Source: Lithodes maja (lineage: Eukaryota; Arthropoda; Malacostraca; Decapoda; Lithodidae). From it: 64,000 bases of DNA. The DNA is taken from contig JBAKBP010007419.1 in the NCBI GenBank assembly GCA_037953745.1, forward strand, positions 36,168-100,167, given 5' to 3'. A model generated the notes under the pieces. The model was not told where the DNA came from. It was given only the letters and a program-made list of their open reading frames with translations, and searched no databases. The translations under genes were made by a program, and so were the position numbers. Positions 22,901 through 32,972 of the stretch are shown in pieces (the first letter of the stretch is position 1; every line of letters starts with the position of its first letter).

Positions 22901-23120
22901 CCTGTAGCCATTCTCAGAATGTCCGAAGGCATGTCCTTAGTCGGTCGTGGTTCGTCAACGTTGGTTCCGTCCGCATCCGAGGCTGTTCGTTCGTTTTTTT
23001 TTGCTTAGATATTTTTTCCGGGTGGGGGTCGCAAGCCCACCGACCCAACCTCTTTAGTCGCCTCTTATGACACGCAGAAGGCACGTGGGGCATATTCTAT
23101 TCCCTAACCCCCAGGGGGAG
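19909..23120 (-). mobile_element. RTE-like non-LTR retrotransposon, near full length (RTE1)
   Basis: A minus-strand element with one large ORF (19921-22932), a very short 3' region that passes almost straight from the stop codon into a GATA-type tail (about 19909-19920), and an upstream region to about 23120 that may be the 5' untranslated region. A single endonuclease-RT ORF with a microsatellite-like 3' tail is the RTE design. A 5'-truncated, nearly identical copy is at 36599-38670 and an old 3' fragment at 46748-47050. Its right flank runs directly into the truncated start of a CR1-like element, and its left flank into the cut gag, so no clean target duplication is visible. Confidence 0.8.
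19921..22932 (-). CDS. RTE-like endonuclease-reverse transcriptase (1003 aa)
   Basis: An intact ORF from an ATG at 22932 (MPSDILRM). The first 250 residues or so are an AP-endonuclease-like domain (TGNVSGM, TETKWKG, IGDMNGKVG, SDHYVVV) that would nick the target DNA. RT spans about residues 548-800 (IIVPLYKGKG, EQGGFRKGRGCVDQIF, FMDLEKAYDRVD, GLKQGCVMSPWLF, and FADD at about 739). The C-terminus has the RWFGHMERM ... RGRGRPNMRWKD segment common in RTE-type proteins. The length is normal for a single-ORF RTE. No stop or frameshift interrupts it, so it may encode active enzyme. The frame is open for about 23 more codons upstream without another ATG. Confidence 0.88.
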   Translation of the reverse strand: MPSDILRMATGNVSGMNDGTKEREVLEVLVNARLDVCGMTETKWKGSEVREWECGMGVCAGVSEGTAREGACLFVSSKWKECVREYGSVGSRIVWVKMKVGIQTWVIVCVYAPTEDILERKKEEFWMNVEACLEKFDKNERIFLIGDMNGKVGDRKVEGVVGGWGVPSEVNGNGSALVDVCVGRRLWIANTFFRHRMIHRYTWKRMLTMKDKTVVERKSLIDYVCVDERMKKSVMDARVYRGIGGGLSDHYVVVAKVRIQKKWVRRAGGRREEGGMVRRVERLQEEEVREEYRRAVERRLGGFDLEVMEEVEEMSKVFKDEICAACEEVCGVRRRGRGVKGTAWWTEEVRIAVEEKKKAYREWLGSRGNEDSERQKRARYVESKRVVKRVVKESKRRVDEEFGRNLSVKWRESKKLFWKEVKKVREGSKGNSKGVKDKNGRMLAEKQERVERWREYFSELLNERNEEPANIAGYGMGGRRREVVEEEVGIRRSEVWEAMKRVKLGKAPGTDGVCGEMLRYGGEIVIEWVWKMCKLAWEKGSVPDDWKTGIIVPLYKGKGERGVCGNHRGICLLSVVGKVYSRVVIERVRVRTEKWIGDEQGGFRKGRGCVDQIFTLNCVVEKYLEKKQKVYVAFMDLEKAYDRVDREGLWKVLRIYGVEGKLLKAVKSMYEGAKAAVRVESEQSEFFDLNVGLKQGCVMSPWLFTVYMDGVMKEILSRAVDVGVSLKREGIEWKLPILLFADDTVLMSDNEWELQGLVNEFGTVCEKRNLKVNTGKSKVMVFERGEVTECEVKLNGQAMEIVNSFKYLGSVLSKDGTMDEEVRERVQQGKRVVGTLKAVTRNRVVSMEVKKSLHDSVVIPTLTYGSEAWTLVERLRPRVRAVEMNYLRSACGITWRDRQTNEEVRRRCGVEVDVLESVKRNNLRWFGHMERMESERMTKRVYESEVEGQRGRGRPNMRWKDGVRNYMNEGGAGWGEGRRLTGDRGAWGRFVRGHPFGDHGVRQ

Positions 23121-24210
23121 TACGCTCGTAGCATACGCAATAAATTTTCAGATTTAGAGGAGCTAGTGTTTACAGAAAATTATGATGTGATTGGCATAAC
23201 AGAATCTTGGCTCAATACAGAAGATAGAGACTTTTTAGCAGAGTATTCACTTCCCGGTTATGTAATGTTTGAGAAAAGCCGAATAAATCGAAATGGAGGT
23301 GGCGTTTTACTTTATATCAAAGAAAGTCTTAACCCTACCCTCTTGTCAAAACCTCAAATTGTGAACGTCGACGCATCTTTTGTGCTAATAAAGAATAATA
23401 AAGGTACAAAAATAATACTTGCATTAATATACAGACCTCCAGGTCAATCAGTGCAAACTGACCGAGAAATTTACGAACAAATTGCAGATGTAAGTAACTC
23501 ACAAGATACCGTAATTTTTGGCGACTTTAATTTACCTGTGACCAAGTGGGGCGATACTCTTACTTCACACTCTGGAAATGACTTGTATACGAACTTGCAA
23601 GAGAGTTCGCTTTATCAATTTGTTCGAACGCCGACCCGTGGTAATAACGTTCTTGACATTGTACTTGCAACAAAAGAAGAATTAATAGAGAATTTGAATG
23701 TTGGTGATGAATTCAGTTACAGCGACCATTGTACGATAACTTTCACTTTAAAGTTTACTAGTAACGAACCAAATAGTAGCATCGAAAAAGTCCCTAATTT
23801 CAAGAAAGCAAACTTCCATAAACTTAGAGCTACGTTTAAAGAAACTGACTGGAGCTTTTTAATTAACAATAACGACATAAATACATCTTGGAAGTTATTC
23901 GAAACCACTTACCTAAAAGCAGTGCAAGACTGCATACCATCGAAAATACGGCGTCCAGGCCATAATAATAAGCCCAAATGGTGGAATAAAGATATTTCAA
24001 ACTGCCTGCTTGCTAAAAAATTTGCTAATGATAGATTAAAATCCTCACAAAATGACGAAGAACGGGTGAAATTTGTAGAGCTACGACGCAAAGCCAAAAA
24101 GTTAATTAAGCAAAGTAAAAAGACCTTAGAGTTACATATTGCGAATCAAAGTAAAACAAACCCGAAAGAATTCTATAGTTATATCAGAAAGAAAAAAGTA
24201 GTTACTAGTA
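23121..24210 (+). pseudogene. Endonuclease domain of family A1, N-terminal half
   Basis: AP-endonuclease-like domain of a CR1-type ORF2. Visible motifs are ITESWLNTEDRDF, ALIYRPPG, IFGDFNLP, RGNNVLDIVLA and YSDHCTITF, followed by the linker rich in Lys (KPKWWNKDI ... SYIRKKK). The N-terminus is missing, so the ATG at 23067 lies in foreign sequence and is not its start. The frame stops at 24215 just inside the inserted B1 copy, after three GTAGTTA-like repeats. The RT half resumes at 25361. Confidence 0.85.
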
Positions 24211-24216
24211 GTTAGT

Positions 24217-25368
24217 AGTAGTTTGAAGTCAGAATGGGGAGCAGTCAAAAGTGGTGTCCCCCAGGGATCTGTATTAGGTCCCCTGTTGTTTGTTATATAC
24301 ATAAATGACCTTGATTTAGGTATAACTAGTAGGATAAGTAAATTTGCAGACGATACCAAAATGGGGAGACCAATTGATTCAGATAGAGATATAGAGTGCC
24401 TCCAAAGGGATCTAGATACCTTACACGAATGGTCAGTAAATTGGCAGATGAAGTTTAACATTGACAAATGCAAGGTATTAAAGATAGGGAAGATGCATAC
24501 AAATGTTAAATATAAACTAGCTAATGTGGAATTAGAAAACTCGAATTGTGAGAAAGATCTAGGTGTGTTTGTTAGCAATGATTTGAAGCCTAGACAACAG
24601 TGTATAAGCGTTCGAAACAAGGCAAACAAGATTCTCGGGTTCATCTCAAGGAGTGTGAGTAACAGAACTGCTGATGTTATCTTAAAACTTTACTTGTCAT
24701 TAGTGAGACCCCATATGGATTATGCTGTTCAATTTTGGTGTCCTTATTACAGAATGGACATAGATTCATTGGAGAGAGTACAACGTAGAATGACAAAAAT
24801 GATCCATAATATTAGAAATCTTCCGTATAAAGAAAGGTTGAAGAAATTAGGCTTACATTCGTTAGAGAGACGCAGAGTTAGAGGGGATATGATAGAGGTG
24901 TTCAAGTGGGTTAGTGGGATTAACAAAGGGGACATGACAAAAGTACTAAAGCTCAGTGATAGCGAAAGAACTCGTACCAATGGTTTCAAATTAGATAAAT
25001 TTCGTTTCAGAAAAGATATAGGCAAATATTGGTTTGGTAACAGAGTTGTAGATGGGTGGAATGGACTACCAAGTGCTATAGTGGGATTAAAAACGATAGG
25101 GAGCTTTAAGATAAAATTGGATAAGCATATGGACGAGAAGGGTTGGGTGTGAAGGGGGATCAGCAGGGTTGGGCCAATCAGCGCTCTGCAGACCCCCGTA
25201 ATCCTGCGTTAATCTCTAACCGTTTTGGTAAGATGATCCTCAGGGTATTAGAGTGTTGAGCCTATAATTGGGCTTTGTAATTGGGGTTGTGTGGGACAGG
25301 GATCTGCCTTGCTTAGGCCAATCGGCTTTCTGCAGACTCCCATTTTCTTATGTTCTTATGTTTAACTG
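24217..25368 (+). mobile_element. CR1-like element family B, copy B1 (5'-truncated), inside A1
   Basis: A 3' fragment of family B inserted into A1 in the same orientation. It contains the C-terminal RT coding part (24223-25152), a 3' untranslated region of about 200 bp and the family's 8-bp tail repeat (TTCTTATG)n at 25352-25368. The first coding residues (KSEWGAVKSGVPQGSVLGP) are mid-RT. The boundary with A1 has GTAGTTA-like repeats on the left and TTTAACT on the right. A clean target duplication cannot be read. Confidence 0.85.
24223..25152 (+). pseudogene. C-terminal half of RT, family B copy B1
   Basis: 309 open codons covering RT from the GVPQGSVLGPLLF motif through FADDTK and the thumb/C-terminal region (SLVRPHMDYAVQFWCPYY, ERVQRRMTKMIHNIRNLPY, GWNGLP). 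The family's full ORF2 at 28489-31494 is about 1001 residues, so roughly 70% is missing at the 5' end. There are no internal stops in the remaining part. It is a dead-on-arrival copy, not a gene. Confidence 0.88.
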
Positions 25369-27062
25369 TTGGACCGTTAGTCGATGAAAATGGAGAGTAC
25401 ACCAAAGACGAAGTACAAATGAGTAATGCCCTCAATACCTTCTTTGCATCAGTTTTTACAACAGAAGACCTCAGTGATATCTCTACACCATCGCCGATTC
25501 AGATTGATAATTCGGATGTTCTAAGCAATATCACCGTTACAGAGAGAGAAGTATTGAATTGTTTAGATAAACTCAAGGTAAATAAAACGCCTGGACCTGA
25601 TACAATCTCGCCTAGAGTTCTAAAGGAAGCTAAGGATGAGCTTTCCAAACCACTGACATTACTATTCAATAAATCCTTGCAGTCTGGAACTATGCCTGAT
25701 CAGTGGAAGCTAGCCAACGTAACACCGATATTCAAAAAAGGCAGCAAATCCCTACCCAGTAACTATCGTCCAATTAGCTTAACCTCAGATGTATGTAAAA
25801 TGCTAGAAACGGTAATACGAGACAGACTCGTAAATCACTTAGAGGAAAATAACATACTTAAAGATACTCAACACGGCTTTCGTAAAAAACGTTCCTGTTT
25901 AACAAACCTCTTAGACTTCTTCCACGATATCCTCAACCTCTACGATGAGAGTAAAGCTGTAGATATTATATACCTTGATTTTCAAAAGGCCTTTGACAAA
26001 GTTCCCCACAAACGTTTACTGCTAAAACTAAAAGCGCATGGAATACAAGACGGTGTGTTGAAATGGATAGAAAATTGGCTCAGCGACAGAAAGCAAAGAG
26101 TAGTCATAAACGGTAAGGCATCTAAATGGACCAATGTAAGTAGCGGGGTACCCCAGGGATCGGTACTAGGACCAATTCTCTTTCTAATTTACATCAACGA
26201 CATAGATGAGGGTCTCACCTGTACAATCTCAAAATTTGCTGACGATACAAAAATTGCAAATAGCGTACTCTCAAAAGAACAAGTTGACGATATGCAACAC
26301 AATCTAGATAAATTGTCATGTTGGGCCCAAATTTGGCAAATGAGTTTCAATGCGGATAAATGTAAAGTACTACATATCGGATACCTAAATGAGAAAGCAA
26401 ACTATTCGATGAATGGCACTCAGATTAAGAATGTAAACAGAGAAACCGATCTGGGAGTAACAATATCGAGTAACCTAAAACCGAGTCAATAATGTTCAGA
26501 AGTTGTTAAGAAGACAAACAAAATAATTGGCTTTATAGGCAGGTCATTTGAGCATAAATCCAAAGAAGTTATCCTAACCCTTTACAATTCCTTAGTCCGC
26601 CCTCTTCTGGAATACTGCGTTCAATCCTGGTGCCCTTATTACCAAAAAGATATAAACAAGCTAGAACGAGTTCAACGTAGAGTTACCAAAATGATACCTA
26701 GCCTAAAGAACAAACCATACGAAGAGCGTCTTAGAGAATTAAATCTATTTCCTTTAACCCAGCGCAGATTAAGAGGTGACTTAATTCAAGTGTTCAAAAT
26801 CATCAAAGGCATCGACAATATGAACTGTAGTAAGTACTTCACTATCGACCAATCTAATTACACGCGGGGAAACGGTTGCAAAATTATTGGTAAATCTTTT
26901 AACTCACACGAATCTAAGAATTTCTTCTTCAATCGAGTTGTCAACTTGTGGAATGGTCTTCCCCGAAACGTTATAGACTGCATCACCGTTGATTCATTTA
27001 AACTCCACCTAGACAAATATCTCGCATCAAACCCGCGACTGACTGCGTTTGTAAATGAATAA
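25361..27062 (+). pseudogene. RT domain of family A1, with one nonsense mutation
   Basis: The second half of A1's ORF2: PGPDTISPRVLKEA, ANVTPIFKKGSKS, NYRPISLTS, QHGFRKKRSCLTNLL, YLDFQKAFDKVPH, SGVPQGSVLGPILF and FADDTK, then the C-terminal ERVQRRVTKMIPSLK ... NLWNGLP. A TAA at 26490-26492 replaces the CAA of copy A2 (NLKPSQ/QCSEVV), and the frame continues afterwards to 27062. Together with the missing N-terminus and the B1 insertion this makes A1 non-functional. ORF1 of family A is not in the window. Confidence 0.88.
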
Positions 27063-27285
27063 CTTTATTTTATCCCCCCCTCAGTTACTAACCCATCTGT
27101 CCCCTACTAACTTCCTAATCCTGCCACGGACATTAGTTCCAGGGCAGTAATTCCCTTTCCAATGTTCCCTTACCCACTCTAAACCACTGTTTGGACACTT
27201 GATCCTCAGTGTTTTGGAGAACAAGCAACCTAGAAGGGTCACTAGATCTGTTGTTGCTTGATTTCCTTTGTACTCCTTTGTACCT

Positions 27286-27516
27286 CTACCATTATGTCCA
27301 CCAATCATCACCACCACCATTATGTCCACCAATCATCACCACCCCACAGTCACCACCACCATTATGTCCACCAATCATCACCACCTTCACCACCACCACC
27401 ACAACAGTCACCACCATCACCACCACCACCACCACCATTATGTCCACCAGTCACCTCCACCACCACAGTCACCACCACTATACCACACTCCATACATCAC
27501 CACCACCACCACCATT
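27286..27516 (+). repeat. CCA/CACCATTATGTC microsatellite-like array
   Basis: A (CCA)n-rich tract with interspersed ATTATGTCCACCA blocks, directly after the A1 tail. The same composite pattern reappears at 33524-33690 beyond the B2-B3-B4 stack, so the stack appears to have landed within this array. The His/Pro/Thr-rich open frames across it are repeat artefacts. Confidence 0.85.
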
Positions 27517-28268
27517 AAGAACATAAGAACATAAGAAAATGTGAGTCTGCAGAAAGCCGATTGGCCTAAGCAAGGCAGATCCCTGTCCCACACAACCCCA
27601 ATTACAAAGCCCAATTATAGGCTCAACACTCTAATACCCTGAGGATCATCTTACCAAAACGGTTAGAGATTAACGCAGGATTACGGGGATCTGCAGAGCG
27701 CTGATTGGCCCAACCCTGCTGATCCCCCTTCACACCCAACCCTTCTTGTCCATATGCTTATCCAATTTTATCTTAAAGCTCCCTACCGTTTTTAATCCCA
27801 CTATATCACTTGGTAGTCCATTCCACCCATCTACAACGCTGTTACCAAACCAATATTTGCCTATATCTTTTCTGAAACGAAATTTATCTAATTTGAAACC
27901 ATTGGTACGAGTTCTTTCGCTATCACTGAGCTTTAGTACATTTGCCATGTCCCCTTTGTTAATCCCAATAACCCACTTGAACACCTCTATCATATCCCCT
28001 CTAACTCTGCGTCTCTCTAACGAATGTAAACCTAATTTCTTCAACCTTTCTTCATACGGAAGATTTCTAATATTATGGATCATTTTTGTCATTCTACGCT
28101 GAACTCTCTCCAATGAATCTATGTCCATTCTGTAATAAGGACACCAAAATTGGACAGCATAATCCATATGGGGTCTCACTAATGACAAGTAAAGTTTTAA
28201 GATAACATCAGCAGTTCTGTTACTCACACTCCTAGAGATGAACACGAGAATCCTGTTTGCCTTATTAC
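27517..28268 (-). mobile_element. CR1-like family B copy B2, 3' part
   Basis: Minus-strand family B 3' end. The tail (AAGAACAT direct repeats as read on plus) is at 27517-27538, then the 3' untranslated region, then C-terminal RT codons (about 27730-28268). It stops at GCCTTATTAC. The sequence that normally follows (GAACGCTTATACACTG) resumes at 33426. The two halves are separated by the B3/B4 stack, so B2 is a target that was later hit. Confidence 0.8.
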
Positions 28269-28488
28269 ATAAGAACATAAGAACATAAGAAAATGGGAGT
28301 CTGCAGAAAGCCGATTGGCCTAAGCAAGGCAGATCCCTGTCCCACACAACCCCAATTCAATTACAAAGCCCAATTATAGGCTTCACACTCTAATACCCTG
28401 AGGATCATCTTACCAAAACGGTTAGAGATTAACTCAGGATTATGGGGGTCTGCAGAGCGCTGATTGGCCCAACCCGGCTGATCCCCCT

Positions 28489-31400
28489 TCACACCCAACC
28501 CTTCTCGTCCATATGCTTATCCAATTTTATCTTAAAGCTCCCTACAGTTTTAGATCCCACTATAGCACTTGGTAGTCCATTCCACCCATCTACAACTCTG
28601 TTACCAAACCAATACTTGCCTATATCTTTTCTGAAACGAAATTTATCTAATTTGAAACCATTGGTACGAGTAGTTCTTTCGCTATCACTGAGCTTTAGTA
28701 CATTTGTCATGTCCCCTTTGTTAATCCCACTAACCCACTTGAACACCTCTATCATATCTCCTCTAACTCTGCGTCTCTCTAACGAATGTAAACCTAATTT
28801 CTTCAACCTTTCTTCATACGAAAGATTTCTAATATTATGGATCATTTTTGTCATTCTACGCTGTACTCTCTCCAATGAATCTATGTCCATTCTGTAATAA
28901 GGACACCAAAATTGGACAGCATAATCCATATGGGGTCTCACTAATGACAAGTAAAGTTTTAAGATAACATCAGCAGTTCTGTTACTCACGCTCCTAGAGA
29001 TGAACCCGAGAATCCTGTTTGCCTTATTACGAACGCTAAAACACTGTTTTCTAGGCTTCAAATCATTGCTAACAAACACACCTAGATCTTTCTCGCAGTC
29101 TGAATTTTCTAATTCTAAATTAGCTAGTTTATATTTAACATTTGTTTGCATCTTCCCTATCTTTAATACCTTGCATTTGTCAATGTTAAACTTCATCTGC
29201 CAATTTACTGACCATTCATGTAAGGTATCTAGATCCCTTTGGAGGCACTCTATATCACTATCTGAATCAATTGATCTCCCTATTTTAGTATCGTCTGCGA
29301 ATTTACTTATCCTACTAGTTATACCTAAATCTAGGTCATTTATGTATATAAGAAACAACAGGGGACCTAATACCGATCCCTGGGGGACACCACTTTTGAC
29401 TGCTCCCCATTCTGACTTGGTACCATTTATGCTGACTCTCTGCTTCCTACCAATTAACCATGACCTAATCCATCCTAACAACGCCCCACCTATTCCATGT
29501 GCCTCAACCTTTCTCATCAACCTCTCATGAGGGACTCTGTCGAAAGCTTTACTGAAATCTAAATATATAATATCATATGACTTGTCATTATCTACTGCTT
29601 CATATACCTCTGAGAAAAAACTAAGCAAATTAGTAAGGCAAGACCGTCCCTGAGTGAATCCATGCTGAGAAGAATTGATTAAGTTAAATGTTTCTAAGTG
29701 GTTTCTCATTTTCCTAGCAATAATTGACTCTAGTAGCTTTCCTATGATTGAAGTGAGACTAATGGGACGGTAATTGGATGCTATTGATTTATCACCTTTT
29801 TTGAAGATCGGAACTACATTTGCAAGCTTCCAAGCTTCTGGAACAATACCTGTTTCTAATGACTTGTTAAATAGAAATGTTAATGGATAACTTAACTCAT
29901 CTCTGCATTCTTTTAATACTCTAGCATATACCTCATCAGGACCAGGCGATTTATGAGGTTTCAGTCTGTCAATTTCCTTAACCACATCATTTCTACTTAT
30001 AGTAACCGTACTTAACATATTTTCTATACTATCGCTGTATACCTTACGGACTTCTGGAAACTGTGCCAAATTTTCATTAGTGAAAACGGAAAGAAATTGA
30101 CTATTTAATGTACTGCACATTTCTAAATCACTTTCTGTCAATTTTCCTATCGAAGTTTTAAGGGGACCAATTACATCTCTAACCTTGGATTTATATAGTT
30201 GGTAAAAAGCTTTAGGATTATTTTTTGAATCATTGGCAACCTTAATTTCATAATTTATTTTTTCTTTACTAATATCCTTTTTTACCTGTCGTGATAGATT
30301 CTGATAGTAAGCAAGTAGGTGAATTTCGCCTTTTTTAATTTTTCTATATATTCCTCTCTTTTTTCCTAGAAGATCTAATAGTCTATTATTCATCCATTTG
30401 GGTTGGTTCTGTGTTGATCTAAATTTTCTTTTGGGGATATATTTATTTTGCGCATTGAATACTGACTTGATAAAATTATCGTATGTATCTACCAAGTTTG
30501 ACGTCTCCTCCTGACTTAAGATGACAGGTGCCTGAGAAAGGATACACTCATTTGGACACCTGGATCGACTTAATTTTTTGACCATAGGGTCCGCTAACAG
30601 GGCTTCTCTTAACCCACCATAATTGGCTTTTCTGAAGTCAGGTATTAATGTTGTATTCTCTCTGATATTACCTTTCCATTGTATATTAAAATACACAGAA
30701 TTGTGATCACTATTTCCTAGGTGGTCCCCGATTTCTACACTATTTAGCATATGTTCATTGTTACTGAAAACTAAATCGAGAATATTATCACCTCTAGTCG
30801 GCGTATCTATGAATTGAGATAAAAAACTATCTTGTACTACCTCAATAAACTCCTTTGAATCAGTGTCGCCTATTTGTTGCTGCCAATCTATATTAGGGAA
30901 ATTAAAATCCCCCATAATGCACACGTTGCTAAGCCTTGATGCTATTTTAATTTCCTCCCATAATGATGTTCCGTCATTTCTACTCATATTTGGCGGTCTA
31001 TACATAACTCCAATAACTAAAGTCTCACTACCTTCGTTAACTTCTACCCAAACACTTTCATTTTCATTATTTACTCTAATACCTGATTTAGTACAGCTTT
31101 TTAATGAACTCCTGACAAACACTGCTATACCGCCACCCCTCTTACTTGTTCGGTCATATTTAAACAAACTATATCCCGGTATATCAAACTCTGCTAAAAA
31201 ATGCCTGGTTTCTGTATTAATCCATGTTTCAGTTAGCGCTATTATGTCTATATTTTCTTTGCTAACCAGTGCTCTAAGTTCGTTCATTTTGTTACATAAA
31301 CTCCTGCAATTTGTATAATAAACCCTCAAACTATTACTTGCAACTATTTTTCTATTGTTTTTAACTAATTTATTTTTACCTGTTGAACTACTGGACCTAG

Positions 31401-31494
31401 ACGGAAAATCTACGCTATCAGAATGTTCGTTATTACTATCAATTTCATGTGGCTGGGATTCTATTTTACTTACACCCCTATGGTTTATTAACAA
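28489..31494 (-). CDS. CR1-like ORF2 endonuclease-reverse transcriptase (family B, about 1001 aa)
   Basis: An uninterrupted ORF. After a variable basic N-terminus of about 55 residues comes the AP-endonuclease-like domain, residues about 57-290 (YYTNCRSL, LTETWINT, VMYRPPN, IMGDFNFPNIDW, RGDNILDLVF, NSDHNSV). RT runs about 559-800 (VVPIFKKGDKS, NYRPISLTS, QHGFTQGRSCLTN, YLDFSKAFDRVPH, SGVPQGSVLGPLLF, and FADDTK at about 730). A C-terminal region ends DKHMDEKGWV. It would nick target DNA and reverse-transcribe element RNA. The first codon of the open frame is TTG, and the first in-frame ATG (NKMNEL) lies inside the endonuclease. The frame begins within the last codons of ORF1, suggesting coupled translation (inference). 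Confidence 0.88.
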   Translation of the reverse strand: MLINHRGVSKIESQPHEIDSNNEHSDSVDFPSRSSSSTGKNKLVKNNRKIVASNSLRVYYTNCRSLCNKMNELRALVSKENIDIIALTETWINTETRHFLAEFDIPGYSLFKYDRTSKRGGGIAVFVRSSLKSCTKSGIRVNNENESVWVEVNEGSETLVIGVMYRPPNMSRNDGTSLWEEIKIASRLSNVCIMGDFNFPNIDWQQQIGDTDSKEFIEVVQDSFLSQFIDTPTRGDNILDLVFSNNEHMLNSVEIGDHLGNSDHNSVYFNIQWKGNIRENTTLIPDFRKANYGGLREALLADPMVKKLSRSRCPNECILSQAPVILSQEETSNLVDTYDNFIKSVFNAQNKYIPKRKFRSTQNQPKWMNNRLLDLLGKKRGIYRKIKKGEIHLLAYYQNLSRQVKKDISKEKINYEIKVANDSKNNPKAFYQLYKSKVRDVIGPLKTSIGKLTESDLEMCSTLNSQFLSVFTNENLAQFPEVRKVYSDSIENMLSTVTISRNDVVKEIDRLKPHKSPGPDEVYARVLKECRDELSYPLTFLFNKSLETGIVPEAWKLANVVPIFKKGDKSIASNYRPISLTSIIGKLLESIIARKMRNHLETFNLINSSQHGFTQGRSCLTNLLSFFSEVYEAVDNDKSYDIIYLDFSKAFDRVPHERLMRKVEAHGIGGALLGWIRSWLIGRKQRVSINGTKSEWGAVKSGVPQGSVLGPLLFLIYINDLDLGITSRISKFADDTKIGRSIDSDSDIECLQRDLDTLHEWSVNWQMKFNIDKCKVLKIGKMQTNVKYKLANLELENSDCEKDLGVFVSNDLKPRKQCFSVRNKANRILGFISRSVSNRTADVILKLYLSLVRPHMDYAVQFWCPYYRMDIDSLERVQRRMTKMIHNIRNLSYEERLKKLGLHSLERRRVRGDMIEVFKWVSGINKGDMTNVLKLSDSERTTRTNGFKLDKFRFRKDIGKYWFGNRVVDGWNGLPSAIVGSKTVGSFKIKLDKHMDEKGWV

Positions 31495-32022
31495 AACCCC
31501 GCAACAAACTTGTCGAGTGAGCTGGCTAAGGTCGAAACTCCTAGTCGAGAGAGATGTACTCCATCCTGGGCATACAGTTCATCCTTACCGTAGAAGAGGG
31601 TCCAGTTATCCAGGAATGGAATAGTATTTGCCTTGCAATACTTCTCCAGCCGGCTATTTACACCAATAGCCCTGGAGGACCATTCCTTCCTTACCCCTCT
31701 TCTTGGTAGGATACTGTGTACCACAGGAACTCCACCCTTCTCCTTGATCCTCTCCAACATTTCCTGGTACGTGGTGAGCAACTCCTCAGTCCTGCATTTC
31801 CAAATGTCGTTGCTCCCTGCGTTGAGGAAGATGATGGGGTCCTCTCCACTCGCTTCCATGACACCATCTAGCTTTTCTGCCACCTTCTTGACTCCGGCAC
31901 CAGGCAGACAGACAACTTTACCAACATGTGTGTTAGTAGCCCTACCAAGGTATTTAATCATTGATTGAATCCCCTACAATTAAAATAGACTTAGCTGTTT
32001 TCTGTTGCCGGCCTGTAGCAGG
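31488..32022 (-). pseudogene. CR1-like ORF1, SGNH/GDSL esterase domain (B3)
   Basis: The C-terminal part of ORF1. It shows the features of the SGNH/GDSL esterase-like domain known in CR1-type ORF1 proteins: a GDS block (ILIVGDS) at about 31960-31980, LPGAGVKKV, the Asn-containing NAGSNDIW and the C-terminal DGVHLSRLG with Asp and His of the usual catalytic set. Right after GDS a 4-bp duplication (CAAT) shifts the frame and makes a stop. The downstream frame is open from an ATG at 31961 for 157 codons to TAA at 31488. Upstream the coding sequence is cut at about 32022 by B4. The domain is thought to serve RNP or membrane interactions; its role in retrotransposition is not settled. Confidence 0.75.
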
Positions 32023-32972
32023 AGTTAAGAACATAAGAACATAAGAAAATGGGAGTCTGCAGAAAGCCGATTGGCCCAAGCAAGGCAGATCCCTGTCCCA
32101 CACAACCCCAATTACAAAGCCCAATTATAGGCTCAACACTCTAATACCCTGAGGATCATCTTACCAAAACGGTTAGAGATTAACGCAGGATTACGGGGGT
32201 CTGCAGAGCGCTGATTGGCCCAACCCTGCTGATCCCCCTTCACACCCAACCCTTCTCGTCCATATGCTTATCCAATTTTATCTTAAAGCTCCCTATCGTT
32301 TTTAATCCCACTATAGCACCTGGTAGTCCATTCCACCCATCTACAACTCTGTTACCAAACCAATATTTGCCTATATCTTTTCTGAAACGAAATTTATCTA
32401 ATTTGAAACCATTGGTACGAGTTCTTTCGCTATCACTGAGCTTTAGTACATTTGTCATGTTCCCTTTGTTAATCCCACTAACCCACTTGAACACCTCTAT
32501 CATATCCCCTCTAACTCTGCGTCTCTCTAACGAATGTAAGCCTAATTTCTTCAACCTTTCTTTATACGGAAGATTTCTAATATTATGGATCATTTTTGTC
32601 ATTCTACGTTGTACTCTCTCCAATGAATCTATGTCCATTCTGTAATAAGGACACCAAAATTGAACAGCATAATCCATATGGGGTCTCACTAATGACAAGT
32701 AAAGTTTTAAGATAACATCAGCAGTTCTGTTACTCACACTCCTAGAGATGAACCCGAGAATCCTGTTTGCCTTGTTTCGAACGCTTATACACTGTTGTCT
32801 AGGCTTCAAATCATTGCTAACAAACACACCTAGATCTTTCTCACAATTCGAGTTTTCTAATTCCACATTAGCTAGTTTATATTTAACATTTGTATGCATC
32901 TTCCCTATCTTTAATACCTTGCATTTGTCAATGTTAAACTTCATCTGCCAATTTACTGACCATTCGTGTAAG
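32023..32972 (-). mobile_element. CR1-like family B copy B4 (5'-truncated), inside ORF1 of B3
   Basis: A 3' fragment of family B: tail at 32027-32052, 3' untranslated region, C-terminal RT codons to about 32970. It is flanked by the 8-bp duplication TGTAGCAG (about 32013-32020 and about 32979-32986 on plus), with a few extra bases (GAGT) next to it on both sides. The element is in the same orientation as its host B3. Confidence 0.8.

Larger units (their letters stand above)
23121..27290 (+). mobile_element. CR1-like non-LTR element family A, copy A1, interrupted by B1
   Basis: The element begins abruptly within its endonuclease (ARSIRNKFSDLEEL) next to the RTE. It is split at about 24216/25361 by a family B copy and resumes to a stop at 27062. 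A 3' untranslated region of about 220 bp ends in direct repeats of TTTGTACTCC (about 27268-27290). The same 3' end is found at 36285-36306 (copy A2) and, inverted, at 49477-49500 (A3). It is followed immediately by a CCA array. Confidence 0.85.
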
